NCBI RefSeq assembly: GCF_021029445.1 | Contig: NZ_CP072610.1 | Location: forward strand, 1,798,001 to 1,862,000 | Length of the DNA: 64,000 bases | Direction of reading: 5' to 3' | Source: Pseudomonas wenzhouensis | Lineage (GTDB): Bacteria; Pseudomonadota; Gammaproteobacteria; Pseudomonadales; Pseudomonadaceae | Part shown: piece after piece, positions 56,524 through 64,000 of the stretch | Numbering within the stretch: the stretch's first letter is position 1 | Layout: each line of letters opens with the position of its first letter | Position numbers and translations under genes: made by a program | The notes under the pieces: model-generated | Seen by the model: only the letters and a program-made list of their open reading frames with translations | What the model was told of the DNA's origin: nothing | Databases searched by the model: none

Positions 56524-56849
56524 GGCGGCTCAATCGGTCAGTGGCGCGAGAAAGACCTGCTGCCCTCCGATCGTCACCGCAAAAATGGCAGGTTTCACCG
56601 GGGCGCAATAACACCGATTGCGTGACAGCCGATCCGCTACCGGCGCAATAGCCATCGGGCGACATGGCCGTGGTGAAGCTTCGTTCGCCGTTGGTCAGAT
56701 CCAGGCAGGTGTGCACGCCAGGGCTGAGCCTGGCAAGTATGCTCCGGCACATGGTCAGGCCTCTATTTTGGCGTCTGTAGCCGTGTCGGCGATCTTGCGC
56801 GGCGCGTGCGACCCCTTAAACTGTGCGCCCCATTTATCCGGACAAGCTC
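56524..56849. other. Gene gap with no confident feature
   Basis: This 326-bp stretch has no recognised gene. The reverse strand carries two overlapping open frames with protein-like wording (one ending PAIFAVTIGGQQVFLAPLTD near 56528), but neither has a convincing ribosome site or family resemblance. It could be a small decayed or unannotated protein. Confidence 0.35.
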
Positions 56850-57800
56850 ATGCAAATCGCCCTGGCGCCCATGGAGGGGCTGGTCGACGATATTCTGCGC
56901 GACGTACTGACCCGTATTGGCGGCATCGATTGGTGCGTCACCGAGTTCATCCGTGTCAGCGAGCGATTGTTGCCGGCAGCCACCTACCACAAGCTCGCCC
57001 CCGAGTTGTTCAACGGCTCGCGCACGCGCGCTGGTACGCCCATGCGTGTGCAGTTCCTGGGTTCCGATCCAAGGTGCCTGGCCGACAACGCTGCTTTTGC
57101 CTGCACGCTCGGCGCGCCGGTGATCGATCTCAACTTCGGCTGCCCGGCCAAGACGGTGAACAAATCGCGCGGTGGTGCGGTGCTGCTCAAGGAACCGGAG
57201 CTGCTGCATGCCATCGTTCGTGAAGTGCGCCGTACGGTGCCGGCCGAGATTCCGGTAACGGCGAAGATGCGCCTGGGCTTCGAAGGCAAGGAGGGTGCAC
57301 TGGATTGCGCGCGGGCACTGGCCGAGGGTGGGGCGAGCCAGATCGTCGTGCACGCGCGCACCAAGGTCGAAGGCTACAAGCCGCCGGCGCACTGGGAATG
57401 GGTGGCGCGGGTGCAGGATGTCGTCAGCGTGCCGGTGTTCGCCAATGGCGAAGTGTGGACGCTGGACGATTGGCGTCGCTGCCGTGAGATCAGTGGTGTG
57501 GATGACATCATGCTGGGGCGTGGGCTGGTGTCGCGTCCCGGTTTGGCCCGGCAGGTCGCCGCAGTCCGGGCGGGCGTGGAGCCTGAGGATATGAGCTGGG
57601 CAGAGCTGCAGCCTCTGTTGCTCGATTTCTGGCAGCAGGCGCGGCGCAAGCTGGCTCCGCGCTATGCGCCGGGGCGCCTGAAGCAATGGCTGGCCATGCT
57701 GACCCGAACCTACCCGGAGGCGGTGGCGCTGTTCGCCGAAGTTCGCCGCGAGCAGGATTGCGAGCGTATCGACCGCCTGCTCGCCGCATCTGCCCGGTAG
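56850..57800 (+). CDS. dusC: tRNA-dihydrouridine(16) synthase
   Basis: FMN enzyme that reduces U16 in the tRNA D-loop. The 316-residue TIM barrel starts [20 protein letters not shown], the DusC signature (APMEG rather than APMAG). The catalytic cysteine is Cys98 in [40 protein letters not shown] and [18 protein letters not shown] follow. The start at 56850 is preferred over 56823, which would add nine residues not typical of Dus. Confidence 0.93.
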   Translation: MQIALAPMEGLVDDILRDVLTRIGGIDWCVTEFIRVSERLLPAATYHKLAPELFNGSRTRAGTPMRVQFLGSDPRCLADNAAFACTLGAPVIDLNFGCPAKTVNKSRGGAVLLKEPELLHAIVREVRRTVPAEIPVTAKMRLGFEGKEGALDCARALAEGGASQIVVHARTKVEGYKPPAHWEWVARVQDVVSVPVFANGEVWTLDDWRRCREISGVDDIMLGRGLVSRPGLARQVAAVRAGVEPEDMSWAELQPLLLDFWQQARRKLAPRYAPGRLKQWLAMLTRTYPEAVALFAEVRREQDCERIDRLLAASAR

Positions 57801-58019
57801 CGTCGCCTTCTTGCGCGTCTCGCCTGCTGCGAGTGATCAACGGTAGAAATAGCCTTCAGGCAGGCCCTTGTTCAGGGGTAGGGCTTGCGCGCTGCAGGCG
57901 GCAATTGGCCGGACTGGCCTTGCCGCTTGTTTGCCTGAGGGCGGTAAGTCCTTGCCGCTTTGCCCTTCTGTTTGCCTGGATTAATCACTAATCAGTTGAT
58001 TTATATGTGATTTTTTATA

Positions 58020-58035
58020 TGGCACAGCCTTTGCT
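58020..58035 (+). promoter_or_regulatory. Sigma-54 promoter of flgBCDE
   Basis: TGGCACAGCCTTTGCT has the invariant GG and GC separated by ten bases, matching the -24/-12 consensus. It lies 51 bp before flgB. Pseudomonas flagellar rod/hook operons are RpoN-dependent and activated by FleQ/FleR. Confidence 0.88.
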
Positions 58036-58085
58036 TTATCTCTGGCAACAGTGATCAGACGGCCCCTGCGGCAAAGGTTCAGAGC

Positions 58086-58493
58086 ATGAGCATCAACTTC
58101 GGTAGAGCACTCGGTATCCATGAACAGGCTCTCGGTTTCCGCGCCCAGCGCGCCGAGGTGCTGGCCAACAATATCGCCAATGCCGATACGCCTAACTACA
58201 AGGCGCGTGATCTCGACTTTGCCAGCGTGCTGGCCGCCGAAAGCGCGCGTCAGCAGCGTGGCCCGGTATCGCTGAACCGTACCGACAGCCGTCATATCGC
58301 CGCCGACGGTGTACTCAGTGGCGAGGCCGAGCTGCCTTACCGCACGCCGTTCCATGCCTCGCTGGATCAGAACACCGTCGACCTGCAGATCGAGCAGTCG
58401 AACTACGCCGAGAACGCGGTGCAGTTCCAGGCCAGTTTTACCTTTCTCAACAGCAAATTCAAAGGGCTGACTGCAGCCCTGCGCGGCGAATAA
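58086..58493 (+). CDS. flgB: Flagellar basal-body rod protein FlgB
   Basis: Proximal rod protein, exported by the flagellar type III system. The 135 residues include the rod-family N-terminus ALGIHEQALGFRAQRAEVLA and NNIANADTPNYKARDLDFAS (ANNIANADTP signature), plus the C-terminal helix NYAENAVQFQASFTFLNSKF. First gene of flgBCDE behind a sigma-54 promoter. Confidence 0.96.
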   Translation: MSINFGRALGIHEQALGFRAQRAEVLANNIANADTPNYKARDLDFASVLAAESARQQRGPVSLNRTDSRHIAADGVLSGEAELPYRTPFHASLDQNTVDLQIEQSNYAENAVQFQASFTFLNSKFKGLTAALRGE

Positions 58494-58504
58494 GGAGTCA
58501 GGCC

Positions 58505-58948
58505 ATGTCCCTTGCCAGTGTTTTCAATATCGCCGGAACCGGCATGAGTGCCCAGAGCACGCGTCTCAATACCATTTCCAGCAACATCGCCAATGCCGAG
58601 ACCGTGTCGTCGAGTCTTGAGCAGACCTATCGCGCCCGTCATCCGGTATTCGCCACCGTGTTTCAGCAAGCGCAGGGTGGTGACCGGGGTTCGCTGTTCG
58701 CCGAGCAGGACGAGGCCGGGCGTGGTGTTCAGGTGCTGGGCGTGATCGAGGATCAGAGCAGCCTGATGCCGCGCTATGAGCCGGATCACCCGATGGCCAA
58801 CGGCGATGGCTACGTTTACTACCCGAACGTCAACGTGGTCGAGGAAATGGCCGACATGATCTCTGCCAGCCGTGCCTTTCAGACCAACGTGGAAATGATG
58901 AATACCGCCAAACAGATGCTGCAGCGCGTGCTGACCCTGGGTCAGTAA
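58505..58948 (+). CDS. flgC: Flagellar basal-body rod protein FlgC
   Basis: Proximal rod protein of 147 residues. N-terminal FNIAGTGMSAQSTRLNTISS and NIANAETVSSS and the C-terminal YYPNVNVVEEMADMISASRA, FQTNVEMMNTAKQMLQRVL, are the FlgC signatures. It follows flgB by 11 bp with AAGGAG upstream. Confidence 0.96.
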   Translation: MSLASVFNIAGTGMSAQSTRLNTISSNIANAETVSSSLEQTYRARHPVFATVFQQAQGGDRGSLFAEQDEAGRGVQVLGVIEDQSSLMPRYEPDHPMANGDGYVYYPNVNVVEEMADMISASRAFQTNVEMMNTAKQMLQRVLTLGQ

Positions 58949-58967
58949 CGTATCGAGGAGACGAGGG

Positions 58968-59633
58968 ATGAGCACAGTAAGCGGCACGAGTTCGGTACTC
59001 GATCAGTACCAGATCAAGCAGGAAACCACTCAGAAAAAGGAGCTTGGCAAGAACGAGTTCCTCAACCTGCTGGTGGCGCAGTTGAATAACCAGAACCCGC
59101 TGGAGCCGCAGGGCAACGGTGAGTTCATTGCTCAGTTGGCGCAGTTCAGTCAGGTAGAGGGGATCGAGAAGCTCAATACCAGCATGGGCTCGATGCTTTC
59201 CAGCTTCCAGTCTTCGCAGGCGTTGCAGGCCTCTTCATTGGTCGGGCGCAAGGTCATCATCCCGAGCGACAAGGCGGTAGTCGACACCAGCGAGAGCTTC
59301 AAGGCCAGCACCGTGCTGCCGGTGAGCAGTAGCAACGTGTACGTCAATGTCTACAACAACGCCGGTGCACTGGTTAACCGGGTCAATCTGGGTGAGCAGG
59401 CGGCGGGGAATGTCAGCTTCATCTGGGACGGCAAGGACTCCAGCGGAAACGTGGCACCGCCGGGCACCTACAAATTCGAGGCGCAGGCGACCTACGGCAG
59501 TGAAACCAAGGCGCTGTACACCATGCTGCCGGCCAACGTCGACAGCGTCACCCTGGGCGGCAATGAGCTGATGCTCAACCTGGCCGGCCTGGGCAGTGTT
59601 CCGCTTTCCCAAGTGCAGGTCATCGGCCAGTAA
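58968..59633 (+). CDS. flgD: Flagellar hook cap / assembly protein FlgD
   Basis: Scaffold that caps the growing hook and is discarded later. The 221-residue protein has the conserved N-terminal export part KELGKNEFLNLLVAQLNNQN, PLEPQGNGEFIAQLAQFSQV, and a C-terminal FlgD Ig-like/tudor region with VSFIWDGKDSSGNVAPPGTY. GAGGAGA precedes the ATG. Confidence 0.95.
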   Translation: MSTVSGTSSVLDQYQIKQETTQKKELGKNEFLNLLVAQLNNQNPLEPQGNGEFIAQLAQFSQVEGIEKLNTSMGSMLSSFQSSQALQASSLVGRKVIIPSDKAVVDTSESFKASTVLPVSSSNVYVNVYNNAGALVNRVNLGEQAAGNVSFIWDGKDSSGNVAPPGTYKFEAQATYGSETKALYTMLPANVDSVTLGGNELMLNLAGLGSVPLSQVQVIGQ

Positions 59634-59669
59634 TTATTGCCGCCGGGCGTTCCGGCAAAGGAGTCTTCC

Positions 59670-61040
59670 ATGTCGTTCAATATTGGTCTCAGTGGTCTGC
59701 GTGCCGCGACCAGCGACCTCAACGTTACCGGTAATAACATTGCCAACGCCGGGACTGCCGGCTTCAAGCAGTCGCGTGCCGAGTTCGCCGATGTCTATGC
59801 GGCCTCCGTATTGGGTACCGGCAAGAATGCGCAGGGCAGCGGCGTGTTGCTGGCGGACGTATCGCAGCTGTTCAACCAGGGCAATATCAACTACACCAAC
59901 AACGCCCTGGACCTGGCGATCAACGGTAATGGCTTTTTCGTGACCAGCAACAACGGAGAGATTGGTTATACCCGTGCTGGTTACTTCGGCACTGATCGCG
60001 ACGGCTACCTGGTCAATAATTTCGGTTACCGCCTGCAGGGCTATGCAGCGGATGAAAGTGGCAACATCTTGCCGGTTCAGGCTGATCTGCGAGTCAGCTC
60101 TGGCCAGCAAGAGCCCAGGGCGACCACGACAGTCACTCAGGTGACCAACCTCAACTCCAACGCCGTACGTCCGGTCAATGCCGGGCCTGCAGCAGCTCCT
60201 ACGTTTGACCCTAGCGATTCGCGGTCTTTCAACTGGTCTACTTCGACCAACATTTACGATACCCAGGGCAATGCCCATGTGATGACTCAGTATTTCGTCA
60301 AGAACGAAGCACCGGCCAATAATGGCTGGGTCATGCATGTGCTGATCGATGGCGTCAATCCACGGGAACCCAGCAGCACCCAGCCGTTCAGTTATGCGGT
60401 GAACTACGATGCATCAGGGCAGTTGGCCACGCCAGCGATCACGCCTTTGGCGAGCACGCCTCCCAACGCGGCCCTTGATGCGCCTTTAATCCCTGCCTTG
60501 ACACCTAACGGCATCTTTGCGCTGGCGGATACCGATTGGATCCCTGCTGAGGAAGACCCTCTGAATCCCGGTACCCTGGTGCCCAACGGCGCTGACAGCG
60601 AGTCCTTCACGTTCGACATGCGCGGTTCGACCCAGTATGCGGCGTCTTTCGGTGTCAATGCTGTCAGTCAGGATGGCTATACCACCGGGCAACTGGCCGG
60701 TATCGAGATCGATGACACCGGCGTGATCTTCGCCCGTTACACCAATGGCCAGTCCAAGGTGCAGGGGCAGGTGCTGCTGGCGAACTTTGCCAACGTCCAG
60801 GGTCTGACTCCGGTGGGCAAGACGGCCTGGGCGCAGTCGTTCGAGTCCGGTGAGCCGGTGATCGGTACGCCGCGTAGCAGTACGCTGGGTGCTCTGCAGG
60901 CCGGCGCGCTGGAGGATTCCAACGTCGAGCTGTCCGATCAACTGGTGAACCTGATCGTCGCCCAGCGTAACTATCAGGCCAACGCCAAGACCATCGAAAC
61001 CGAAAGCGCCATTACCCAGACCATCATCAACCTGCGTTGA
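59670..61040 (+). CDS. flgE: Flagellar hook protein FlgE
   Basis: Main hook subunit, 456 residues. N-terminal MSFNIGLSGLRAATSDLNVT and GNNIANAGTAGFKQSRAEFA, and C-terminal LSDQLVNLIVAQRNYQANAK with TIETESAITQTIINLR, form the D0 coiled coil; the middle is the variable surface region. AAAGGAG sits 8 bp upstream of the ATG at 59670. It ends the first transcription unit before a hairpin at 61058. Confidence 0.95.
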   Translation: MSFNIGLSGLRAATSDLNVTGNNIANAGTAGFKQSRAEFADVYAASVLGTGKNAQGSGVLLADVSQLFNQGNINYTNNALDLAINGNGFFVTSNNGEIGYTRAGYFGTDRDGYLVNNFGYRLQGYAADESGNILPVQADLRVSSGQQEPRATTTVTQVTNLNSNAVRPVNAGPAAAPTFDPSDSRSFNWSTSTNIYDTQGNAHVMTQYFVKNEAPANNGWVMHVLIDGVNPREPSSTQPFSYAVNYDASGQLATPAITPLASTPPNAALDAPLIPALTPNGIFALADTDWIPAEEDPLNPGTLVPNGADSESFTFDMRGSTQYAASFGVNAVSQDGYTTGQLAGIEIDDTGVIFARYTNGQSKVQGQVLLANFANVQGLTPVGKTAWAQSFESGEPVIGTPRSSTLGALQAGALEDSNVELSDQLVNLIVAQRNYQANAKTIETESAITQTIINLR

Positions 61041-61057
61041 TGATCCTCTGGAGAGAC

Positions 61058-61084
61058 AAAGCGGCAAGCCTGGCTTGCCGCTTT
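61058..61084 (+). terminator. Hairpin after flgE
   Basis: AAAGCGGCAAGCC and GGCTTGCCGCTTT form a 13-bp perfect stem around a single T, at the end of flgBCDE and before the next sigma-54 promoter. The following T-tract is weak, so it may terminate only partly or protect the mRNA end. Confidence 0.7.
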
Positions 61085-61188
61085 GCCGTTTCGGGGGCGG
61101 CAAAACCCCGCCGTCGAGAGATTCGGATGCCCTTTCCGGGTCAATAAAAATTCTTTTAAATCAGTATCTTGTTGTTATTTTTCGTATG

Positions 61189-61204
61189 TGGCACAGGGCT
61201 TGCT
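61189..61204 (+). promoter_or_regulatory. Sigma-54 promoter of flgFGHI
   Basis: TGGCACAGGGCTTGCT fits the -24/-12 consensus exactly in spacing (GG-N10-GC) and lies 50 bp before flgF. This defines flgFGH(I...) as a second RpoN-dependent unit, separate from flgBCDE. Confidence 0.9.
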
Positions 61205-61253
61205 TAATTGCTTGCAAAGAGCCAAGGGCGTGTCGCCCACTCGGAGAATGACC

Positions 61254-61994
61254 ATGGACAAGATGCTGTACGTCGCCATGACCGGAGCGCAGAACAACAC
61301 CCTGGGTCTGCGCGCCCATGCCAACAACCTGGCGAACGTTTCCACCTCGGGTTTTCGTCGTGATTTCGAGCAGGCGCGGTCCATGCCGCTGTTCGGTGAA
61401 ACCTTTCCGGCGCGTGTGTTCGCCATGAGTGAACGGCCGGCTACTGACTTTCGTTCGGGTTCGCTGCAGGAAACCGGGCGTGATCTGGATGTGGCCGTCG
61501 GTGGCAAGGGCTGGATCGCCGTGCAGGCGCCCGATGGCAGCGAAGCCTATGTGCGTACCGCCAGCCTGAATATCGACGCGCTGGGTGTGCTGCGCACCGG
61601 CAACGGTTTGCCGGTGATAGGCAATGCCGGGCCGATTGCCGTGCCACCGGAGCAAAAGGTGGAGATCGGCCAGGACGGCACCATCAGCATCCGTGCGCTG
61701 GGCGAAGACCCCAATGTGCTCGCCGAAGTCGATCGCATCAAGCTGGTCAACCCTGATCCCAAAAGCATGGAGAAGGGCACTGATGGCCTGATCCGCGTCA
61801 AAAGTCAGCCCGAGGTGGCGGCCGATGCCACTGTTCAGGTCACCTCCGGTTTTCTCGAGGCGAGCAATGTCAACGCCGTGGAAGAGATGACCGCGATGCT
61901 TTCCCTGTCCCGTCAGTTCGAGCTGTCGGTGAAGATGATGCGCACGGCTGAAGACAATTCGTCGGCCATGGCGCGGGTTTTGCAGATTAGCTAA
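61254..61994 (+). CDS. flgF: Flagellar basal-body rod protein FlgF
   Basis: Proximal rod protein of 246 residues: MDKMLYVAMTGAQNNTLGLR, ANNLANVSTSGFRRDFEQAR and C-terminal SNVNAVEEMTAMLSLSRQFE with LSVKMMRTAEDNSSAMARVL. The ATG at 61254 follows GGAGA and gives the family start; an in-frame ATG lies at 61248. Confidence 0.95.
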   Translation: MDKMLYVAMTGAQNNTLGLRAHANNLANVSTSGFRRDFEQARSMPLFGETFPARVFAMSERPATDFRSGSLQETGRDLDVAVGGKGWIAVQAPDGSEAYVRTASLNIDALGVLRTGNGLPVIGNAGPIAVPPEQKVEIGQDGTISIRALGEDPNVLAEVDRIKLVNPDPKSMEKGTDGLIRVKSQPEVAADATVQVTSGFLEASNVNAVEEMTAMLSLSRQFELSVKMMRTAEDNSSAMARVLQIS

Positions 61995-62040
61995 TTACCA
62001 GCACGCGGCGCCGTAAAACCGGCGCCCGAGGAGAAACGAT

Positions 62041-62826
62041 ATGCTTCCGGCACTGTGGGTCAGCAAGACCGGTTTGTCCGCTCAGGACATGAACCTGACC
62101 ACCATTTCCAACAACCTGGCCAACGTCTCGACCACCGGCTTCAAGCGCGACCGTGCCGAGTTCGAGGATCTGCTGTATCAGATCCGTCGCCAGCCGGGTG
62201 GTCAGTCCACCCAGGACAGTCAGCTGCCCTCCGGCCTGCAGCTCGGCACGGGTGTGCGTGTGGTGGGGACGCAGAAGATCTTCACCGCCGGCAGTCTGCA
62301 AACCACCGAGCAGCCGCTGGACATGGCCGTCAATGGCCGTGGTTTCTTCCAGATTCTGCAGCCGGATGGCACCGTTTCCTACACCCGCGATGGCAGTTTC
62401 CACCTGAACTCCGATGGTCAGATCGTTACCTCTCAGGGGTTCGCCCTGGAGCCTGCCATCGTCCTGCCGGCTGAAGTACGTACCTTCACCGTGGGTGAGG
62501 ACGGCACCGTGTCGGTCACCACTGCAGGTAACCCGCAGCCGCAAATCATCGGCAATATCCAGCTGGCTGACTTCGTCAACCCGGCAGGTCTCGAGGCCAT
62601 CGGCAACAACCTGTTCCTCGAGACCGGTTCCAGTGGTGCGCCGCAGGTGGGAGCGCCAGGCCTGAACGGTCTGGGCACCACGCTGCAGAACACCCTGGAG
62701 AACTCCAACGTCAGCGTGGTGGAGGAGTTGGTGAACATGATCACCACCCAGCGCGCTTACGAAATGAACTCCAAGGTGATTTCCACCGCTGATCAGATGC
62801 TGTCCTTCGTGACGCAGAACCTCTGA
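62041..62826 (+). CDS. flgG: Flagellar distal rod protein FlgG
   Basis: Distal rod subunit with 261 residues, the standard length. MLPALWVSKTGLSAQDMNLT, SNNLANVSTTGFKRDRAEFE, DLLYQIRRQPGGQS and C-terminal NSNVSVVEELVNMITTQRAY with EMNSKVISTADQMLSFVTQN are all FlgG-specific. GAGGAG precedes the ATG. Confidence 0.97.
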   Translation: MLPALWVSKTGLSAQDMNLTTISNNLANVSTTGFKRDRAEFEDLLYQIRRQPGGQSTQDSQLPSGLQLGTGVRVVGTQKIFTAGSLQTTEQPLDMAVNGRGFFQILQPDGTVSYTRDGSFHLNSDGQIVTSQGFALEPAIVLPAEVRTFTVGEDGTVSVTTAGNPQPQIIGNIQLADFVNPAGLEAIGNNLFLETGSSGAPQVGAPGLNGLGTTLQNTLENSNVSVVEELVNMITTQRAYEMNSKVISTADQMLSFVTQNL

Positions 62827-62864
62827 TTTATTGACTCTGTTGTGAACGCCGCGAGGTAGTGGTT

Positions 62865-63587
62865 ATGAACCGGCAATTAGTGTGCTTCCCCCTGTTGGCT
62901 GGCTTGCTGCTCAGTAGCGGCTGCATGGCGCCGACAGCCAAGCCGGACGACCCTTATTACGCACCTGTATTGCCACGTACGCCGCTGCCGGCCGCGCAGA
63001 ACAATGGTTCGATCTATCAGGCAGGCTTCGAGAACGGCCTGTATGACGACCGCAAGGCATTTCGTGTCGGCGACATCATCACTATCACGCTCAATGAGCG
63101 CACCCAGGCCAGCAAGAACGCCAACAGCAATCTGCAGAAAGACAGCAGCGCAAGTCTCGGTGCCCCCAATCTGTTCGGCATGGCGGTGAGCCCTGACAAT
63201 CCGCTGCGAAGTCTTGGCGCCCTGGGCATGGGTAACCCCAATCTGAGTCTGGAAGCGAGCTGGGACGCCGAACGTGCGGCGAGCGGTTCCGGCCAGGCCG
63301 GGCAGAGCAACAGTCTGACCGGTTCGATCACCGTAACCGTCGCCGAGGTGCTGCCCAATGGCATTCTCGCCGTGCGCGGCGAAAAGTGGATGACCCTCAA
63401 TACCGGTGACGAGCTGGTGCGTATTTCCGGTCTGGTGCGTGCCGACGATATCGCCACCGATAACACCGTGGCCTCCACCCGTATTGCCGATGCGCGCATC
63501 ACGTATTCGGGCACTGGCGCCTTTGCCGATGCCAGTCAGCCGGGTTGGTTGAGCCGCTTCTTCCTCAGCCCGATGTGGCCGTTCTGA
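62865..63587 (+). CDS. flgH: Flagellar L-ring lipoprotein FlgH
   Basis: Outer-membrane L-ring protein, a lipoprotein: signal peptide [16 protein letters not shown] with lipobox LSSGC, acylated Cys. Later [39 protein letters not shown] and [20 protein letters not shown] are FlgH hallmarks. GAGG lies 8 bp upstream of the ATG at 62865; the ATG-containing frame also opens at a GTG at 62859. The length is 240 residues. Confidence 0.95.
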   Translation: MNRQLVCFPLLAGLLLSSGCMAPTAKPDDPYYAPVLPRTPLPAAQNNGSIYQAGFENGLYDDRKAFRVGDIITITLNERTQASKNANSNLQKDSSASLGAPNLFGMAVSPDNPLRSLGALGMGNPNLSLEASWDAERAASGSGQAGQSNSLTGSITVTVAEVLPNGILAVRGEKWMTLNTGDELVRISGLVRADDIATDNTVASTRIADARITYSGTGAFADASQPGWLSRFFLSPMWPF

Positions 63588-63603
63588 TCTCGGGGTGTCG
63601 CAG

Positions 63604-64000
63604 ATGAAAGCCTGGATGAATCAATCACCGTCCTTCTTGCTCGTGCAATGGTCCCGCTGGTGTGCGCGGCTGACAGCCGGTAGCTCGGCGCGCAAGGCCT
63701 TTGCCGTCACCTCGGCAGCCAAGCCGGCGGCGCGTGGGCGCGGGCGTGATGCAGCTCATGCCGGCGCATGCCGCCGACAGTTCGCGGTTGCGCATCGGGG
63801 CTACCGTCGTCGTGGTGCCAATGACTGGCTGTTGCTGGCGACCCTGCTCGGTTGCCTGCTGCTGAGCCTGCCGACTCAGGCCGAGCGTCTCAAGGATCTG
63901 GCCTCCATCCAGGGCGTGCGCAGTAACCAGTTGATTGGCTACGGCCTGGTGGTCGGTCTCAACGGTACCGGTGACCAGACCACCCAGACTCCGTTCACCG
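63604..64000 (+). CDS. flgI: Flagellar P-ring protein FlgI, 5' part with long N-terminal extension
   Basis: The frame is open to the window end and encodes the mature FlgI start [20 protein letters not shown] and [18 protein letters not shown] after the signal-peptide core [18 protein letters not shown]. Only from the ATG at 63604 does an ordinary start codon occur in frame, which puts about 75 basic, Ala/Arg-rich residues before the signal sequence. FlgI normally has a signal peptide of about 20 residues, so either the start is an unusual codon further in, or this strain has an extended n-region. The P-ring is assembled in the periplasm. Confidence 0.85.
   Translation, partial: MKAWMNQSPSFLLVQWSRWCARLTAGSSARKAFAVTSAAKPAARGRGRDAAHAGACRRQFAVAHRGYRRRGANDWLLLATLLGCLLLSLPTQAERLKDLASIQGVRSNQLIGYGLVVGLNGTGDQTTQTPFT

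Noticed and set aside
56321..56752. 143-codon reverse frame between thioesterase and dusC
   Set aside because: Most of it is antisense to the thioesterase and there is no ribosome site; the rest is left as an unexplained gap.

Overview
The window looks like a chromosome segment of a gamma-proteobacterial Pseudomonas. The gene neighbourhoods (ihfB - O-antigen genes - wbpM - tRNA-Asn - aromatic aminotransferase - uvrB; a CpxR/CpxS pair; flgBCDEFGH with sigma-54 promoters) and the many REP repeats with RAYT transposases fit this genus. The P. mendocina/oleovorans group is my best guess, from memory of gene order and base composition only. Host genes are GC-rich. The O-antigen block (about 6.3-25.7 kb) is clearly poorer in GC, most strongly at 7.7-10.2 kb and 17.3-20.5 kb, which suggests horizontal transfer.

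Layout. 1-2.7 kb: two RAYT genes with REP clusters, separated by an IS5-family element with a CTAA target duplication. 2.8-4.8 kb: ihfB and a beta-CASP metallo-hydrolase. 4.8-28.5 kb: a Wzx/Wzy-type O-antigen locus with a chain-length regulator (wzz), flippase, a frameshifted polymerase, six glycosyl- or acyltransferase genes, and sugar-nucleotide pathways for GDP-mannose/GDP-fucose (manB, manC, gmd, fcl, broken gmm), dTDP-rhamnose (rmlBACD), UDP-glucuronate and a derivative (ugd plus epimerase), and a UDP-6-deoxy-HexNAc route (wbpM, a WbpV-like reductase) feeding a PglC-type initiating transferase. A fused manB-ugd scar lies at the left edge. 28.4-33.4 kb: three IS66 elements nested inside each other. 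33.4-35.4 kb: tRNA-Asn with repeated 3' ends and an IS1111-type IS110 element inserted in a REP. 35.4-48.4 kb: mostly housekeeping genes (aromatic aminotransferase, uvrB, nitroreductase, Cpx-like system, YciI, PHP phosphoesterase, YciO, trpS, scpAB). 48.6-53 kb: a tRNA-Ala/tRNA-Glu array interrupted by two toxin-antitoxin modules, an orphan recombinase-associated gene and a stand-alone tnpB. 53-56 kb: an ORF-less group II intron and an IS605-type element that truncates a diguanylate cyclase. 56-64 kb: thioesterase, dusC and the flagellar rod/hook operons flgBCDE and flgFGH(I).

The strongest leads are these. (1) The IS1111-type element carries in its 3' non-coding region a short sequence matching the REP target into which it is inserted, as expected for a target-guiding seek/bridge RNA. 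(2) The manB-ugd chimera records an earlier O-antigen cluster. (3) The Russian-doll IS66 nest has two exact 8-bp target duplications. (4) A compact ORF-less group II intron. (5) Two G-run frameshifts, in wzy and gmm, which are either phase-variation, decay or sequencing error. All family assignments come from reading the sequence; no database search was made.
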